The position numbers and the translations under genes were made by a program. A stretch of DNA of 16,482 nt from positions 1-16,482 of the forward strand of contig JAJXUF010000069.1 in the NCBI GenBank assembly GCA_021783175.1. Reading direction: 5' to 3'. The stretch's first letter is position 1. Every line of letters starts with the position of its first letter. Source of the stretch: Pseudomonadota bacterium. Its GTDB lineage: Bacteria; Pseudomonadota; Gammaproteobacteria; Acidiferrobacterales; UBA6901. Under the pieces are notes generated by a model that saw only the letters and a program-made list of their open reading frames with translations, did no database searches and had not been told where the DNA came from. Positions 8,047 through 14,749 of the stretch are shown here, one piece after another.

Positions 8047-8380
8047 GATTTTGAACTCTTCTCTTATTGAGAACCTGGATTGGAAATGGCACCGCACTCG
8101 CCCGGGGCGCCCGGGTTATTGTGGTTGCGGGGGGTGAATAGGTCAGAGTTTAGTGTTATTACTGTCATGTCAGTTAAGACCTGAAGTCTAGCACCTACGG
8201 ATATTCAGCGTCTGCATGATCAATTCGATCGGGCGCGCTGGCCGCAGCTTAACCGACAAGCGGCCTGTCATGCTCACCCATTCGCTCGTCACAAGCAATT
8301 TCGACCATGCGAGCGGACGGCAAGTTCCAGGATTTCCTTCGGTTTCTGTGCTTGGGCAACCGGGAAAGGTCGCGTTCGAA
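8047..8380. other. Gap between M16 protease and PilZ gene
   Basis: No supported gene. It should hold the M16 promoter and the 3' end of the PilZ gene, both transcribed leftward. Two palindromic structures are visible: CCCGGG-GCG-CCCGGG at 8101-8115, and GGCCGC (8240-8245) with GCGGCC (8260-8265) around a 14-base loop, neither followed by a clear T run. A 67-codon leftward frame at 8188-8391 overlaps the PilZ 3' end, but it has no ribosome site and no recognisable features. Confidence 0.5.
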
Positions 8381-8701
8381 TCAGCGAGCACCAGCCCCGT
8401 ACAACATCGTGCGCATCGCTTTTACTTCCCGTGCATCAAAGTTGCAGAACATGAGGCCTGCACCAAATTCTGAAACGTGCACCACCTGGGCCGGCATACG
8501 GTGACGCACCGTTTCACCGTCTTTCTGGAGGTCGAAATCGATCTCGACGACGGAATCCGGCTCCAGCAGGTTATCCACGTTTGTCACAAACAGGCCACCC
8601 AGGCTGATGTCGTAGGCGCGCCCCCGAAACGGACACCGCCCTGGCGGTGTCACCCGTACCTCAAAATGTGCGGCAGTGCGCAGACTCCAGCGATTCTCCA
8701 T
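8381..8701 (-). CDS. Single-domain PilZ protein 1 (putative c-di-GMP receptor)
   Basis: A 106-residue stand-alone PilZ domain. PilZ domains bind cyclic di-GMP through an N-terminal RxxxR and a (D/N)xSxxG motif; here these are R4-WSL-R8 and D31-I-S33-LG-G36 (YDISLGGLFV), so ligand binding is expected. The remainder (VVEIDFDLQ, PAQVVHV, GAGLMFCNFD) follows the beta-barrel pattern. No extra output domain, so it would act by protein contact in the cytoplasm. The start at 8701 is fixed by AAGGAGG 5 bases upstream; the frame is open to 8815 without another ribosome site. It differs clearly from the three PilZ proteins near the right end and is divergent from the BON gene. Confidence 0.9.
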   Translation of the reverse strand: MENRWSLRTAAHFEVRVTPPGRCPFRGRAYDISLGGLFVTNVDNLLEPDSVVEIDFDLQKDGETVRHRMPAQVVHVSEFGAGLMFCNFDAREVKAMRTMLYGAGAR

Positions 8702-9141
8702 AATGACCTCCTTGCGCGAACCAATGCGCAAGAATTCAAGGAATAGATGCCCCTTCTTTATAGCAAAGCATACTGCCTTTTTATCCAGATGGAAAATCCG
8801 GCGCCCTTCGACCATAGCTCGGCGGCTGCTTTTTCATCAAACCCGGCAACCAGGCAGCAACACCGGTTATTACACGAAATTTAGGGTAATTCCATTCCGA
8901 CCCTTCTTCAACCACTTGTTGCGGCGCACCAAGGCCCGTACCATGCCTTTTATATATTCCTTAAAGAAACGCCCGCTAAACGGGGCAGGCATTGCGGCGC
9001 TATTGAACGCGCCGTCAAATAATACTCAACGCAAAAGCCGGTCCACGGCATTTTACTTCATGGGAGAAAAGCCTCCGCCGACAGCCAGGCTCCCTGGTCC
9101 TGAAAATCCAGGCCCGAAACAGATCTACCAGAGGTCCTATC
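8702..9141. other. Divergent intergenic region PilZ 1 / BON protein
   Basis: 440 bases between two divergently transcribed genes, expected to carry both promoters. Besides the PilZ 1 leader hairpin, I see an AT-rich TATATATT at 8951-8958 and a 6-bp inverted repeat CGGCGC/GCGCCG at 8995-9014. No promoter with well-matched -35 and -10 boxes could be assigned. A 172-codon + frame (8676-9194) crosses the region but reads as basic, low-quality sequence and overlaps the BON start, so it is not called. Confidence 0.45.
8707..8732 (-). promoter_or_regulatory. Shine-Dalgarno overlapping a leader hairpin of PilZ 1
   Basis: Perfect 7-bp inverted repeat CTTGCGC (8711-8717) / GCGCAAG (8726-8732) with an 8-base loop. 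On the mRNA the 3' arm ends in AAG, which is also the first half of the AAGGAGG ribosome site (8713-8707). Folding would partly hide the ribosome site, so translation could respond to temperature or to a binding protein. Confidence 0.5.
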
Positions 9142-9867
9142 ATGCCCATAAAAGATACGATTTTGAGCGAAATTCGTGCGGCACTGGAACATGAACCACG
9201 CCTCAATGTGCATCGTGACGCGATTCACTTGGCTTTTTGCAACGGCAACGTAACCCTGGACGGCGAGGTCGGCAGTATCGTGGCAAAGCGAATCGCGCTG
9301 GAACACGCGCGCACCCTGAACGGAATATCGAGCACCATAGACCGCCTGCGTGTCATACCGGGAGAACGCCGCGGCGACGGCGCCGTGCGCGACGCGTTGG
9401 CTGCATTCCTGCTCGGTGACACTACGTTTCAGGACTACTTCATCAACGCCCGGTCCAACAACGGTGCCTTGCCATTGCACGATCCGGGCAAGCAGGCACA
9501 GGGCAGTATCGAAATTGACACCCAAGATGGAGTCGTCACCTTGCGCGGCGTGGTAGGAAGCCTTTCGCACAAGCGGCTGGCAGGCGTGCTGGCGTGGTGG
9601 ACGCCAGGATGCTGCGATGTGACTAATGAACTTGAGGTCAAGCCGCTGGAATACGACAACGACGACGAGATTCTCGATGCGTTGCGGCTGGTTCTGGAAA
9701 AGGACCCTCTAGTACACGCACATCAAATTCGCGCAGAATCACATAATGCTGTCATAACTCTGCACGGGCTGCTGGCGACAGAAGAAGAACGCAAGATGGC
9801 GGAACTCAACGCATGGTACTTGTTTGGCGTGAGGGATGTGGTCAACCTGATTTCAGTGCAGCACTGA
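9142..9867 (+). CDS. Three-BON-domain protein without signal peptide
   Basis: A 241-residue protein made of three BON (bacterial OsmY and nodulation) domains: about residues 5-72, 80-168 (with an extended middle) and 172-240. The repeated pattern is D.I...I...L...P......I......G.V.L.G.V, then V..V..V, visible as NGNVTLDGEVGS, DGVVTLRGVVGS and NAVITLHGLLAT. BON domains usually bind phospholipid or other envelope parts, and most such proteins are exported, often as lipoproteins. This one starts MPIKDTILSEIRAAL with no signal peptide or lipobox, so it should stay in the cytoplasm unless exported another way. GAGG at 9131-9134 lies 7 bases before the ATG. It converges with the SDR gene, 18 bases from its stop. 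Likely role: stress or envelope-associated scaffold; specific function unknown. Confidence 0.8.
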   Translation: MPIKDTILSEIRAALEHEPRLNVHRDAIHLAFCNGNVTLDGEVGSIVAKRIALEHARTLNGISSTIDRLRVIPGERRGDGAVRDALAAFLLGDTTFQDYFINARSNNGALPLHDPGKQAQGSIEIDTQDGVVTLRGVVGSLSHKRLAGVLAWWTPGCCDVTNELEVKPLEYDNDDEILDALRLVLEKDPLVHAHQIRAESHNAVITLHGLLATEEERKMAELNAWYLFGVRDVVNLISVQH

Positions 9868-9885
9868 ACTGACTGACAAGGACGC

Positions 9886-10602
9886 TCAGAACTTTTCCCT
9901 GTCTGGACGCAGATCCAGCTCCTGCGTCCAGGCCGATCGCTCTTGACGGACGAGGTGCAGATACGTTTCCGCGATCGCCTCCGGCATAAGACAGGCCCCC
10001 TCCTCCAAGCCGGGACGCATTCTGGTGCGCTCCGACCAGATAATTCCGTCAATTACAACATGCGCGACATGAATGCCATGCGGACCGAATTCACGAGCCA
10101 ATGAGTGTGTCAGCCCTCGCAATGCGAATTTTGCAGATGCGAATGCCGCAAACCCGGCCCCTCCGCGCACAGATGCGGTGGCCCCGGTGAAAAGCAGCAC
10201 CCCACGACGTCGCGCGAGCATCCCGGGTATGACCTTCTGCGCGCAATTCAGTGCGCCAAGACAGGTCACACGCCAAAGATCGGTAAACGCCTCGGGGGTA
10301 ATTTCCAGAAACGGCTTTGCCAGCAGATGGCTCGCGTTATGCACGTACACGCAAACGCTCCCGGCCGTGCGTTCGATTTGCGCAAAGGCGGCATCGACCG
10401 ACACCGTATCGGAAACATCGCACTGCAGCGCGGTGAACATTCCACTGGCATTCCCCAACTCGTGCGCCAGATCGAGACCGAATTCACCACGCCGCGCCAA
10501 TCCGACCACATGGTAGCCTTCCCGTACAAAGGTCCGGCAAAGCGCCGCACCGAGACCAGGACCGACACCTGCAACCACAGCGACTTCCATTTGTTTCGCC
10601 AT
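9886..10602 (-). CDS. Short-chain dehydrogenase-like protein lacking catalytic Ser/Tyr
   Basis: SDR-family Rossmann protein of 238 residues. The nucleotide-binding glycine motif is GVGPGLG (residues 12-18), and HNAS (88-91) stands for the usual NNAG. The standard catalytic triad is S-x12-Y-x3-K; here K158 is kept but the Tyr position is F154 (FASAK) and the aligned Ser position is A141 (FTGATAS, with T142 and S144 nearby). A classic SDR oxidoreduction by Tyr-OH is therefore unlikely; the protein may bind NAD(P) as a sensor or use another mechanism. The C-terminal half (HSLAREFGPHGIHVAHVVID) is typical of one common proteobacterial SDR subgroup. The start at 10602 follows GGAGG; the frame is open to 10638. 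Divergent from the 2H phosphoesterase gene, 75 bases away. Confidence 0.85.
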   Translation of the reverse strand: MAKQMEVAVVAGVGPGLGAALCRTFVREGYHVVGLARRGEFGLDLAHELGNASGMFTALQCDVSDTVSVDAAFAQIERTAGSVCVYVHNASHLLAKPFLEITPEAFTDLWRVTCLGALNCAQKVIPGMLARRRGVLLFTGATASVRGGAGFAAFASAKFALRGLTHSLAREFGPHGIHVAHVVIDGIIWSERTRMRPGLEEGACLMPEAIAETYLHLVRQERSAWTQELDLRPDREKF

Positions 10603-10677
10603 CGTGCCCTCCGTGCTTGCCACCAAACCAGTTAACATGGTGTCCCATTATTGCCCGTATTCGATCGCAAGAACACA

Positions 10678-11199
10678 ATGCCACGATCCGACCATTACGC
10701 ACTATGGCTCATGCCGCCGCCGGCATGCGCGGACGCACTGCAGCAGGTAATTCGTAACTTGGCACAGACCTACGGTACGCCGTACTTTGCGCCTCACCTG
10801 ACACTGCTCGGAACGCTTTCCGCTCGACGTGAGTACTTAGTTTCGCGCACGCGGCAAATTGCCGCCGAGTTGCATCGCATCACCTTGCGACCGGCGAGAA
10901 TCGAAAGTGAGGACAGTTATTTTCGCTGTCTCTACATTGAATTTGCGCAATCTGCCGAACTGGCGCAGTCACGAGAAACGGCGGCGGCCGCGCTGGACCA
11001 GCCGCCCGGCATTTTCAGTCCGCATATGAGTCTTTATTACGGGCGCCTGGCGTCTACCGCCAGGAATCGGCTGAAGCATGCGCTCGCCCGTGAAATGCCT
11101 GACACAGTGCCGCTGAACCGCCTGGCGCTCGTAGACATTTCTTTGTCAGTGAAATTCTGGCATGAGATCGCCGAGTATCCCGTCGGCAATAAAAACTAG
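10678..11199 (+). CDS. 2H phosphoesterase (2'-5' RNA ligase / cyclic phosphodiesterase-like)
   Basis: A 173-residue cytoplasmic protein of the 2H phosphoesterase superfamily, which opens or forms 2',3'- or 1'',2''-cyclic phosphates on RNA or ADP-ribose products. The two HxT/S signatures are present: H40-L-T42 (FAPHLTLLG) and H116-M-S118 (FSPHMSLYYG), about 76 residues apart as the bilobal fold requires. Overall length fits the plant-type cyclic phosphodiesterase group better than bacterial ThpR, but I cannot tell the substrate. Start: ATG at 10678 gives MPRSDHYALWL, right before the first core strand; an upstream TTG at 10651 is possible, and neither has a strong ribosome site. No RNA-repair partner gene is nearby. 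Confidence 0.8.
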   Translation: MPRSDHYALWLMPPPACADALQQVIRNLAQTYGTPYFAPHLTLLGTLSARREYLVSRTRQIAAELHRITLRPARIESEDSYFRCLYIEFAQSAELAQSRETAAAALDQPPGIFSPHMSLYYGRLASTARNRLKHALAREMPDTVPLNRLALVDISLSVKFWHEIAEYPVGNKN

Positions 11200-11253
11200 G
11201 GAAAGCGTCTTTTTGGGTAACCGCAAGGTCTTTTAATCACGGCCAAGGGTTCC

Positions 11254-11277
11254 CTTTTGCTTCAGGCGCGGCAAAAG
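11254..11277. repeat. Inverted repeat between convergent genes
   Basis: CTTTTGC (11254-11260) and GCAAAAG (11271-11277), perfect 7-bp stem, 10-base loop, between the convergent 2H phosphoesterase and acyltransferase genes. It could help stop transcription, but no T run follows on either strand. Confidence 0.3.
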
Positions 11278-11289
11278 CGCACCGCCGGC

Positions 11290-12207
11290 TCAATAAATCG
11301 GCAATTCGTCCTGCGGTCGACTGCGGAAACGTTTGTAACTCCACTGATACTGCTCTGGCAGGCCGCGCACACATTCCTCAATGCCGCTATTAACGTGAGC
11401 AACCGCAACTTCCAGGTTCCGGTCGGAAACACCGGCCACGGCCGGAACAAAATGAATATGGTAACCGCGAGAACTTGGAAGGCGTTCGGCATACGCGAAC
11501 AACACCGTGGCCCCGCTTTGTCGCGCCAGTCGCGACAACAATACCATCGTATTTGCCGGGACCCCGAAAAAAGGCGCAAACAATCCTTGACCGCCGGCTG
11601 GTTCCTGATCAGGCAGGATGCCAACGAGTTCGCCCCGCGCCAGAGCTTCATACAAGAGCCGCACTCCTGAACGATCAGTTGGCGCCAGCTGCCCACCGAA
11701 GCGATTGCGCGCCTTTCGCATCATGGAATCCAGATGATGGAGTTTTGGAGGCCGGTAAAGCGTAATCATCGGATAGCGCGGAGAACAATAGACGCCGACC
11801 ATTTCCCAGCAACCCAAGTGCGGCGCAGCCAGAATGACGCCCTTGCCACGTCGCATGGCTTCGTCAATTAAATGTTCGCCACTCACCTCGCGCACCAGAT
11901 TTTGCAGGCGTGCGCCCTTCCAGAACCACACTGGCCCGGTTTCGGCAATGGTCACCCCCATCCTCATGAGGCTGTCGCGCGCAAGCTGCGCGCGCTGGGC
12001 GGACGACAATTCCGGAAGACAGCGGTCGATGTTGATGCGCGTAATGCGCCGCAGATTGTTAGGCAATACGGCTATCAGCCAACCGATTGCGGATCCCAAC
12101 TGGTGACATAGCTGCAAAGGCAATAGTGCGAACATCCGCAGCAAACATTGAACACAAAGTGCCTGCGCTAGGCGCTTTGCGCGCTTCAACCGCGTCTGAG
12201 CTGTCAT
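11290..12207 (-). CDS. LpxL/HtrB-type lipid A (lysophospholipid) acyltransferase
   Basis: Inner-membrane acyltransferase of 305 residues that moves an acyl chain from acyl-ACP to a lipid A precursor on the cytoplasmic face. Residues about 15-50 are a hydrophobic N-terminal anchor. The catalytic HX4E/D motif is H130-LGCW-E135 (AAPHLGCWEM; HLGNWE in well-studied members), and family blocks LLYEALARGELVGILPDQEP and, at the C-terminus, EQYQWSYKRFR are clear. Which secondary acyl chain it adds (LpxL-like or LpxM-like) cannot be decided. No Shine-Dalgarno is visible before the ATG (CCCCCAAGC precedes it); an AT-rich TATATT lies about 9 bases upstream, so a very short leader is possible. Not in an operon with other lipid A genes here. 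Confidence 0.9.
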   Translation of the reverse strand: MTAQTRLKRAKRLAQALCVQCLLRMFALLPLQLCHQLGSAIGWLIAVLPNNLRRITRINIDRCLPELSSAQRAQLARDSLMRMGVTIAETGPVWFWKGARLQNLVREVSGEHLIDEAMRRGKGVILAAPHLGCWEMVGVYCSPRYPMITLYRPPKLHHLDSMMRKARNRFGGQLAPTDRSGVRLLYEALARGELVGILPDQEPAGGQGLFAPFFGVPANTMVLLSRLARQSGATVLFAYAERLPSSRGYHIHFVPAVAGVSDRNLEVAVAHVNSGIEECVRGLPEQYQWSYKRFRSRPQDELPIY

Positions 12208-12278
12208 GCTTGGGGGAATATAATTAGGTGGTAATCTATTCTGAGTCTAATAATTTTGTATCGAGCAAAGGTGCTTGT

Positions 12279-12479
12279 CTAAACGTAGACAGCGCCACGA
12301 TGAAAATCAAGGAACTCGGCCCCCGCTTCCGCAGCCATATCTTGAAGACTGACGGTCAACTCGAGCCATGGGCTGGCGTAATTATTATATAGACCGGATA
12401 GACAAGCGTCGCGAACACACTCGTTTCAGTACTTCTTCTGCGCTGTCCGTCCGTACCTTGCGACCCAGACGCGGTTCAT
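12279..12479 (-). pseudogene. Possible remnant small gene with in-frame TGA
   Basis: Reading leftward from the ATG at 12479, a 17-codon peptide starting MNRVWVARYGRT is closed by TGA (12426-12428), after which the same frame stays open for 48 codons to a TAG at 12279-12281. The second part contains LSGLYNNYASPWLELTV and AAEAGAEFLDFHRG, which read like a globular protein. No homologue is recognised, no good ribosome site precedes the ATG, and an open frame of this size can arise by chance, so this is tentative. Confidence 0.2.
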
Positions 12480-12547
12480 TCGATCTTTTTTCTCACGTTT
12501 GGTGAGAGTCATGAGAAATTCAGTTGGTTCTTGACCGCCCGGAAATA

Positions 12548-12580
12548 AATAAGGCGGGCGTCACGGACGCCCGCCTTATT
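12548..12580 (-). terminator. Intrinsic terminator of arsR-nemA-doxX
   Basis: Perfect 14-bp inverted repeat, AATAAGGCGGGCGT (12548-12561) and ACGCCCGCCTTATT (12567-12580), loop 5 bases. Read leftward it begins 17 bases after the doxX stop and ends in TTATTTATTT. No + strand gene ends here, so it serves the leftward unit. Confidence 0.9.
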
Positions 12581-12597
12581 CTTCAACTAATAAGTGT

Positions 12598-12984
12598 TTA
12601 TCGCCACTTCAGCTTCAATTTTTCATCCAGGCTTAGCGTGCCTGCGCCATAGGCGGCAAGAACCAGGAATCCCCCGGTCATCGAGATATTCTTCCAGAAA
12701 TTGATCATTTGCATCTGGTCCTCAGGATGATAATGCACGAGTACTGCGGTCGCTACGCAGAAGGCAGCCAGGGCGACTGCTGCAAACCTAGTATACAGGC
12801 CGAGAAGCACGGCAAGTCCGCCAGCGAGCTCAAGAAGGATCACAAGGGGCGAAAGCCAGGTGGCCAGCCCTAGGTGCTGCATATAGCCGTTGAATCCAGC
12901 GTAACCGGTAAGCTTCTCGTAACCAGCGGACAGAAAAATCGCCACCATCAGAATACGGCCAACTAGGATTGTTGCTTTTTGCAT
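12598..12984 (-). CDS. DoxX-family membrane protein
   Basis: A 128-residue integral membrane protein with four predicted helices (about residues 5-22, 45-65, 68-88, 100-118). The opening GRILMVAIFLSAGYEKLTG and the LELAGGLAVLLGLYTRFAA block are typical of the DoxX/YphA/YqjF group. DoxX was first described as a subunit of archaeal thiosulfate:quinone oxidoreductase, but most bacterial members are of unknown function and often sit beside redox or electrophile-stress genes. AAGGAG precedes the ATG. It is 42 bases downstream of nemA on the same strand and directly before the terminator, so it is the last gene of the unit. Inferred role: membrane redox or quinone-linked partner of the flavoenzyme NemA. 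Confidence 0.85.
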   Translation of the reverse strand: MQKATILVGRILMVAIFLSAGYEKLTGYAGFNGYMQHLGLATWLSPLVILLELAGGLAVLLGLYTRFAAVALAAFCVATAVLVHYHPEDQMQMINFWKNISMTGGFLVLAAYGAGTLSLDEKLKLKWR

Positions 12985-13026
12985 GGTTTTTCTCCTTTTT
13001 CAAATTAACGCCGTGACCACCAGGTT

Positions 13027-14121
13027 TCAGGCTGCCGACTGCATAGACGGATAATCGATGTAGCCATTTGGCCCGCCCTGATAATATGTGTGTTGATCCG
13101 CCTGCGCCAGCGGGGCACCGCGGCGAAAGCGCTCCGGCAAGTCCGGATTGGATATGAACAGCGCACCGAAGGCTACTAGGTCCGCATACCCTTTGCGAAT
13201 GATTTCATTACCGCTTTCCGCGGTGAATCCGGTGTTCGTCATCAGCGTGCCCTTAAATACGCCGCGGAAGTGTTCTGTCACATTCGTGACCATATTGGGT
13301 ATGCCGGAAAGATCACCCTGCGGTTCCCGCAGGTGCAGGTACGCAAGCTTGTAGTCCGACAGCGAGCCGATGACAGTTTCGTAGAGCGCCCGTGTATTGG
13401 AATCCGCCGGCACATTCCAGGTATTAGCCGGAGAAAGCCGCACACCGACACGATCCGATCCAATCTTGGCAGCGACCGCTTCCGTGACTTCAAAGAGAAA
13501 GCGCGCGCGATTTGCGATACTTCCACCGTACTGATCACTGCGCCGATTGGTGCTATCGCGCAGAAACTGTTCAATCAGATAGCCATTTGCCGCATGTATC
13601 TCAACTCCGTCGAACCCGGCATCCATGGCGTTTTTCGCGGCGTGAATGTAGTCCTGCACAATCAGCTTCACTTCCTTTGTCTCAAGCGCGCGCGCCGTTA
13701 CGGTGTTCTTCAGTCCTTCTGGCGTAAACGCCTGCGAATTGGGATTGATGGCCGAAGGCGCCACAGGCAGCGCGCCGCCGTGGAAATCCGGATGCGATAC
13801 ATAGCCCACATGCCATAGCTGGATGAAAATGCGTCCGCCTTTGGCATGCACCGCTTCGGTCACCTTGCGCCATCCCGCGACCTGGGCGGCGCTGTAAATG
13901 CCGGGCGTATGAATATAGCCCACCCCTTGCGTCGATATCTGGCTACCTTCAGTGATGATGAGGCCAGCAGATGAGCGTTGTTCGTAATAGCGCACATGCA
14001 GATCCGTTGGTGCCTTGTCCGGATTGTCCGCACGCGAGCGCGTCATGGGTGCCATCACGACACGATTGCTCAGTTGGTATGGCCCTACAGTCACCGGTGT
14101 CAACAAAGGTTGCTGGTTCAT
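13027..14121 (-). CDS. nemA: Old yellow enzyme, NemA-like alkene reductase
   Basis: FMN-dependent NAD(P)H:ene reductase of 364 residues, a cytoplasmic TIM-barrel of the old yellow enzyme family that reduces activated double bonds (N-ethylmaleimide, enones) and often nitro or nitrate esters. Visible landmarks: LSNRVVMAPMTRSRA near the N-terminus, GRIFIQLWHVGYVSHP (97-112), and the active-site block GVEIHAANGYLIEQFL with H176, N179 and Y181; then STNRRSDQYGGSIANRARF. Here the substrate-binding pair is His/Asn, as in many family members, rather than His/His. Full length for the family. The AAGGAG ribosome site is 6 bases before the ATG. It lies 93 bases after arsR, with an inverted repeat sharing a 10-base word with the arsR operator in between, so ArsR control is likely. 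Confidence 0.93.
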   Translation of the reverse strand: MNQQPLLTPVTVGPYQLSNRVVMAPMTRSRADNPDKAPTDLHVRYYEQRSSAGLIITEGSQISTQGVGYIHTPGIYSAAQVAGWRKVTEAVHAKGGRIFIQLWHVGYVSHPDFHGGALPVAPSAINPNSQAFTPEGLKNTVTARALETKEVKLIVQDYIHAAKNAMDAGFDGVEIHAANGYLIEQFLRDSTNRRSDQYGGSIANRARFLFEVTEAVAAKIGSDRVGVRLSPANTWNVPADSNTRALYETVIGSLSDYKLAYLHLREPQGDLSGIPNMVTNVTEHFRGVFKGTLMTNTGFTAESGNEIIRKGYADLVAFGALFISNPDLPERFRRGAPLAQADQHTYYQGGPNGYIDYPSMQSAA

Positions 14122-14159
14122 GGTTGTCTCCTTATCGAGATTTCTCTGTTTTCACATAT

Positions 14160-14180
14160 CTAGTTACTTCGATATACTAG
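14160..14180. promoter_or_regulatory. Candidate ArsR operator upstream of nemA
   Basis: Inverted repeat CTAGT (14160-14164) / ACTAG (14176-14180) enclosing TTCGATATA. The word TCGATATACT (14169-14178, + strand) also occurs, on the opposite strand, within the arsR promoter, which suggests that the same protein binds both. Confidence 0.5.
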
Positions 14181-14214
14181 CTCTTGCGAATTCTGCGGTG
14201 GTGGAACCATCGCG

Positions 14215-14517
14215 CTACATATCTTCCTTCAGGAATTTGTCGAGAGCCTTGAGCGTTTCTTCATTGCGCTCATAGAAAGTCCATTGACCCTCGCGCTTAG
14301 CGACAAGAAGGTCGGCCTGCAGAAGCAGCGCCAGAAAGTGCGATACAGTCGACTGCGACAGCCCAAGCTTCGCCTGAATCTCTCCGACGCAAACCGATTT
14401 ACCGCGCGCCTTTCCGTTCGGGGCCGGACCAAAGTGCTTCTCCGGATTCTTCATCCACTGCAGAATCTTGAGTCGTGACTCATTGGCCAATGCTTTAAAA
14501 ACCGCTACCTGATCCAT
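14215..14517 (-). CDS. ArsR-family winged-helix repressor
   Basis: A 100-residue ArsR/SmtB-type transcription factor. Residues 5-22 (AVFKALANESRLKILQWM) are the standard ArsR opening, and the recognition helix is LSQSTVSHFLALLLQADLL, followed by a beta-wing (VAKREGQWTFYERN). Metal-sensing ArsR proteins carry a CVC pair in the third helix; here only C43 is present (SVCVGEI), so arsenic/metal sensing is unlikely and a single-thiol response to electrophiles or oxidants is a reasonable inference, matching the nemA gene downstream. The frame is open to 14703, but the ATG at 14517 gives the family N-terminus. No Shine-Dalgarno is present; the promoter described next would give a leaderless message. 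Confidence 0.9.
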   Translation of the reverse strand: MDQVAVFKALANESRLKILQWMKNPEKHFGPAPNGKARGKSVCVGEIQAKLGLSQSTVSHFLALLLQADLLVAKREGQWTFYERNEETLKALDKFLKEDM

Positions 14518-14553
14518 AATTCGAAAGTATATCGATATTATTCGAAATGTCAA
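14518..14553 (-). promoter_or_regulatory. arsR promoter/operator, probably leaderless
   Basis: Leftward -35 TTGACA (14553-14548) and -10 TATACT (14531-14526) are separated by 16 bases. Only 8 bases lie between the -10 box and the arsR ATG, placing the start of transcription at or within a few bases of the ATG. The same bases form a palindromic array: TTCGAA (14520-14525), ATATCGATAT (14529-14538), TTCGAA (14541-14546). A repressor bound there would cover the -10 box and spacer, giving autoregulation. Confidence 0.65.
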
Positions 14554-14749
14554 TTCTATTCTTGGCTCTGGACTAGTGCGCAATAAAGGTCCGGTTTCAG
14601 TGGCAGAGACAACATGGCGGCTCCTCAGACCTGCATCCTGCCGCCGCCCGATCACCACCGGCTGCAAGGCAGATACAGCGGGGAACTGGCACAAATGACC
14701 CATTCACAAGGGGATGGTGGCAACGCTTTTAGGCCACCGCTACCGTGGA

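Larger units (their letters stand above)
12208..12597. other. Gap between acyltransferase and doxX
   Basis: 390 bases with no accepted gene. It contains the doxX terminator, a T6 run at 12486-12491 next to overlapping inverted repeats (TCTCAC 12491-12496 / GTGAGA 12502-12507; TTTCTCA 12489-12495 / TGAGAAA 12512-12518), the acyltransferase promoter, and an interrupted leftward reading frame listed separately. A short + frame of 30 codons at 12300-12392 also exists, and neither is convincing alone. Confidence 0.5.

Noticed and set aside
8101..8115. CCCGGG-GCG-CCCGGG palindrome as a terminator or operator
   Set aside because: Loop of 3 bases and no T tract; upstream of M16, but no regulator is known to bind such a site. 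Kept only as a note in the gap entry.
8188..8391. Leftward 67-codon frame downstream of PilZ 1
   Set aside because: No ribosome site and no similarity that I can recognise; overlaps the PilZ 1 end.
8676..9194. Rightward 172-codon frame over the PilZ 1 / BON intergenic region
   Set aside because: Overlaps the start of both flanking genes, very basic composition, no ribosome site, no recognisable motif.
12486..12518. T6 run with nearby inverted repeats as a rightward terminator
   Set aside because: The stems lie after, not before, the T run, and no rightward gene ends here.
14518..14703. N-terminal extension of ArsR to 14703
   Set aside because: The extra residues do not fit the ArsR family, and the stretch holds a well-formed promoter and operator.
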